Origin: Micropterix aruncella
Taxonomy: Eukaryota > Arthropoda > Insecta > Lepidoptera > Micropterigidae
Length of the DNA stretch: 64,000 bases
Direction of reading: 5' to 3'
Assembly (NCBI GenBank): GCA_944548615.1
Contig: OX155960.1
Location: 30,719,973 to 30,783,972 of the forward strand
The notes beneath the pieces are model-generated. The model saw nothing but the letters and a program-made list of their open reading frames with translations. It made no database searches and was not told where the DNA came from. Position 1 is the stretch's first letter. The number at the start of each line of letters is the position of its first letter. Below, in pieces: positions 60,890 through 64,000 of the stretch. Position numbers and translations under genes: made by a program.

Positions 60890-61465
60890 GCTCGACAAAA
60901 ACTACTATAACTATGGAACTACTACAGCGATCATAAAATATTAACTGTGCAATGATTGTATTGAACATTCTTATATAGAATATTGAAATTGCATTTCGTA
61001 AAACAATTAGATAATTATGAATAAATATGAGAAAGTCGCAAAAGAAAAAAAAACTCGGCATTTCTAACTTGTACTTGTCTTACGAAAAAGTACGGAACAA
61101 TAATTAGAAATTGTAAATACTGTCGTGATCTTTATTACATTCTCTATCTAAGGTATTATTTCGTTTGCTTATTTACATATAAAAATATTTAGAAATATTT
61201 AGGTCATAGAAACCAATAATAATTTTGATGATTTCTCGAAAAAAAATATGATGTTTGACAATGGAATTTTACCAGAAATATCCGCGAAATGGAGCGCCAA
61301 ATCTATGGTAATAATGAATATTTGGTATGGATTTTAGGATGCGTTCGAATTAGAAAATAATATTACTTTGCGCTCCGGGAGCAAACCGCCAATATTGGTC
61401 GTTACGTAGTCGACGGTGTTCTGATGTGCAACCAAATTTGGTCGTTACGTAGCCGAAGGGAATAA
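60890..61465 (+). repeat. Dispersed repeat, copy 2, with duplicated GGTCGTTACGTAG
   Basis: 60900-61050 matches 53590-53740. About 340 bp further on, TTGGTCGTTACGTAG occurs at about 61396 and 61440 with a 44-bp step, paralleling the duplicated TGGTCGTATCATACT of copy 1. Confidence 0.6.
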
Positions 61466-62711
61466 CTATTCAGTCTGCTATTATATAACAGCAGAAAACA
61501 GATCCTTAAAAGCTTTCAAAATAAAAAAATTTTAGAAATTAATGTAATATCAGAATAAATATAATAAAAATGATTTGTGTGTAATTGATATTGTATATAA
61601 AAATTATTTAAAAAAGGTAAATTATCAATCTATATGTCTCTAAATTTTGATTTTAAAATGGATTTAATTGTTAGGGGTCTCAATTAAAAAAAAACAATAT
61701 TACCATCACTATTGGTTATGGTTTTGTATAACCGGCATGCACTTGAGATAGGACTGTGGAGCGACTGATTTGTCTGACAAATGGAAATGTTAATTGTTTT
61801 GTTCTGCCTCAGTGTTCAGGATGTTTTCTTCTTGGGAGTAAAAATTACATAGATTTCCAGGGTTAAAAAAATAATGAAATATTATATTTAAATCTTCAGT
61901 GCAAACGAAAGTACTTACATAAAAGGCTTCGTCATATTATTATACTATTATTATAACGTAAATAGGCATAAAGTCTCCAATATCAAACGGGGAAATTGAC
62001 AAGTCCATGCGGTTACGTTTATTGTGCATCACGTGAGCTTTCAAATTTGACGCCCATTTTCACGTCACTCCGCCGCGCCGCAGCAAATCTAAAAATGTCA
62101 TTATCCGTGACACCAAATAATGAGCGACGAAAATTACCCCGCCCGGGTGAAATTTTTGACACCAGCGGCGTCAAAACGAGGGCGGCCGTTTTTAAAGCCG
62201 AATGTCCTGGGAAACGGCGCACGTGCGGCGCGGTGTGAAGCCCGCCCCGCGCGAAACAAAACAACCGAATTAAACGAAAGCGGGAAATTAAGCGTCATGC
62301 GAGCTTTGACAGCTCCAATCAGAAATGACGCAGATATTCGTGAGTGTTGGGGTGAAAACGCGGCGCGTCTTACGCGTGGCCGCTGGCTGTTGCAGGCCGT
62401 TGCTGGTCGGTGCTAATTAACGCCGCGGCGAAACGTCTTGCATACGCGCCGAGCTCATTATAATAATTTTCGTGCATTATAATTGGCCGCGCGTCCACTA
62501 TATTATCCGCATTCCGCAAATCCGAATGATAAATAATTGCCCCCCGTGCGTATGCACCGTTTCACCTGAATTATTGCAATTAATGTTTCTCAGGTCCGTT
62601 CTTGTTCGTTTTTAAATGCGCTAATGGGGAAAACGAAAAAGTTTCATTGAGAAATCCTAACTTACTTTAAAATATCTTCTGTCGATGGGAGGTGACTCAA
62701 ATATACATAAT
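61466..62711. other. AT-rich DNA then a large GC-rich island (61990-62560)
   Basis: The island has overlapping open frames on both strands (61996-62238, 62120-62416, minus 62019-62264), none with a motif, and many CpG and GCGCGG words. It is the largest such island in the window. Confidence 0.4.
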
Positions 62712-63058
62712 GGGGTCGATTGCGTTTCTTCGTCAACTAATATCGAAAAATAGTTCATGCGAACGAGACAGTGCAGTGCGTTAGAGCGGTATGTAAAATG
62801 AACAATCGTATCTTTCTTGCACAAAATCTACCCGCCGAACTTATGGTCAGCAGGTAGTTGGTATGGTATAGTTTTATTTTCATCTGAATCAGATTGAAAA
62901 CATTTCGTCCGGCAGGTTATGCCGCTTCATGTGCGATTGGTAGTTTTATACTGGAAAATAGAAATCATTTACTTTATATTCCGCTGTAACGTATTGGTCT
63001 GTCTCACTCGCATGAACTAATTACGGTTTTAGTTCACATAGAAACGCAAGCGAGCCCA
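62712..63058. mobile_element. Foldback element with diverged ends of about 70 bp
   Basis: The left arm (GATTGCGTTTCTTCGTCAAC, TAGTTCATGCGAACGAGACA, GCGTTAGAGCGGTATGTA) pairs with the reverse complement of the right arm (GCTTGCGTTTCTATGTGAAC, TAGTTCATGCGAGTGAGACA, ACGTTACAGCGGAATATA). The arms differ by scattered substitutions and small gaps. No ORF and no clear target duplication. Confidence 0.65.
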
Positions 63059-63279
63059 TTTTTATATTTAGTTGATCCTTAACCATTAATTCTATACACA
63101 TTTTAAAGAGACGAAAAATTATCGGACGCTGCAAAATAATTAATAGTTGTATTATTATTACCCCTCAGCATGGAGAGACAGAACGCCTTTTCAATTGTCT
63201 GTATTTCTGTTGAATTAGTACATACATTTCAATTGTAAAGCGCTTCTGAATTTGCATCTCGAACCACCATAGACCAAAA

Positions 63280-63417
63280 CATATAATCGAGTAATGGAGT
63301 CTCAATGAAATTCCAAGTAATTCAGCTAAATTACGATTGAAACGACGTTATTCTGTATAAAACCGTAATAACAAAAAGGTAATATAAGAATCAATCCAAT
63401 ATTTCTCTCAGTGCAGT
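63280..63417 (-). mobile_element. End of the CACTGAGA inverted-repeat family, copy 2
   Basis: The reverse complement begins CACTGAGAGAAATATTGG and continues TTTTTGTTATTACGGTTTTA and CAGAATAACGTCGTTTCAAT, matching the left 130 bp of the element at 46857. The other end is not found, so the copy is partial or has diverged. Confidence 0.65.
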
Positions 63418-64000
63418 AATTATACATAACTACAAAATGAATACTACATATTGCAGGGGATTGTTAAACGGGATAGGATCGCCGCTCTCACGATTAATTT
63501 ATACAGTACAAATATGACATTGAAATAATTATTTCTTGCTGGTATCTTCAATCATTACTATTATCCAAATGAGTTGTTAAACCATTAATTAGTTGCGGTT
63601 TGTCAGAACAAATCGCCATCCCACAGCCACGGTCGTCCTTGCGCTGCCAGTATTGCCATTTAGGTCACACAATCGCGTGCAGTGCCATTGAACCGGTCGA
63701 GCACATAAACAATATCGCATTTAAAGCGGGCAGCGCGAATAAAAGAAGCAAAAAGATGGAGAATTATTTAAAGAGCGAGGAGAGCGAAGAGCGCGCATTC
63801 ATCCTGACAGCTGCGGCAACTTTTCATCGCGTCCGCGCGCGCGTAAATTAGAATTTTTAATTATGGAACATGTTAACGAAGGTGCCACGCCGAGGGCAAA
63901 CAGTGATCCCTTCACGCGCAACGCAAACGCCAGAGATTGCTCAACTCGAGGGTTATTCGCGATCGCAACGCCTTGGCTTCTTATCTGAGTGCCGCGTATG
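63418..64000. other. Unassigned DNA, GC-richer from about 63600
   Basis: The 83-codon frame at 63600-63851 has no recognisable domain and runs into GCGCGCGCG words. It is a candidate non-coding island continuing past the window edge. Confidence 0.35.

Overview
This is eukaryotic, AT-rich DNA that reads as insect and most probably moth or butterfly. The evidence is the style of the repeats: truncated non-LTR retrotransposons ending in short microsatellite tails such as (TTA)n, (TTGAAA)n and (ATTGT)n, tRNA-derived SINEs, Helitrons, mariner and hAT relics, and many small terminal-inverted-repeat elements. I found no intact host protein-coding gene, no convincing host exon, no functional tRNA or rRNA gene, and no bacterial, phage or CRISPR feature. 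The window is best read as intergenic or long-intron DNA. The order/clade assignment is inference. Nearly all short open frames here are chance ORFs or transposon debris. || Layout. 0-9 kb: a 119-bp minisatellite, degenerate LINE ends, a TTAA-flanked 588-bp element, and a 209-bp (AT)n tract. 9-24 kb: a retroelement tail with a nuclease-like motif, a near-perfect 88-bp palindrome that is a Penelope-type insertion with target duplication, a LINE fragment, two copies of a GC-rich dispersed family called X here, a mariner transposase relic, a second nuclease-type tail, an LTR-like stretch, and several LINE 3' ends, one with a 3'-UTR minisatellite. 24-30 kb: four terminal-inverted-repeat elements. 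30.8-36.6 kb: two stacks of nested insertions. In the first, a 2.7-kb 5'-truncated LINE with reverse transcriptase and RNase H remnants and a poly(A) tail sits inside an older LINE. In the second, a 936-bp Helitron with both ends intact sits inside another repeat. A third nuclease-type tail follows. 37-42.5 kb: a 580-bp hAT element with a perfect 8-bp target duplication, a Penelope-like insertion with a 13-bp duplication, a LINE 3' end, and an X copy split by an 886-bp probable solo LTR. 43.9-58.4 kb: LINE ends, X copies C, D and E, and two SINEs, one of them split by another element. 58-64 kb: an unexplained hairpin, a foldback element and more small repeats. || Between the repeats lie about a dozen islands of 200-700 bp that are visibly richer in G+C and CpG, poor in repeats and without long ORFs (for example near 0.9, 3.6, 8.8, 12.2, 14.1, 23.1, 30.2, 36.9, 44.6, 50.6, 53.1, 62.2 and 63.7 kb). 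They are the best candidates for host regulatory DNA, but only cross-species alignment could show this. || No genes work together as an operon or pathway. What can be read is the order of insertion events, which is clear at five places: LINE in LINE, Helitron in repeat, LTR in X, small element in SINE, and X beside inverted X. The least explained component is family X: six copies, no coding capacity, no inverted ends, and a 14-bp target duplication at one copy.
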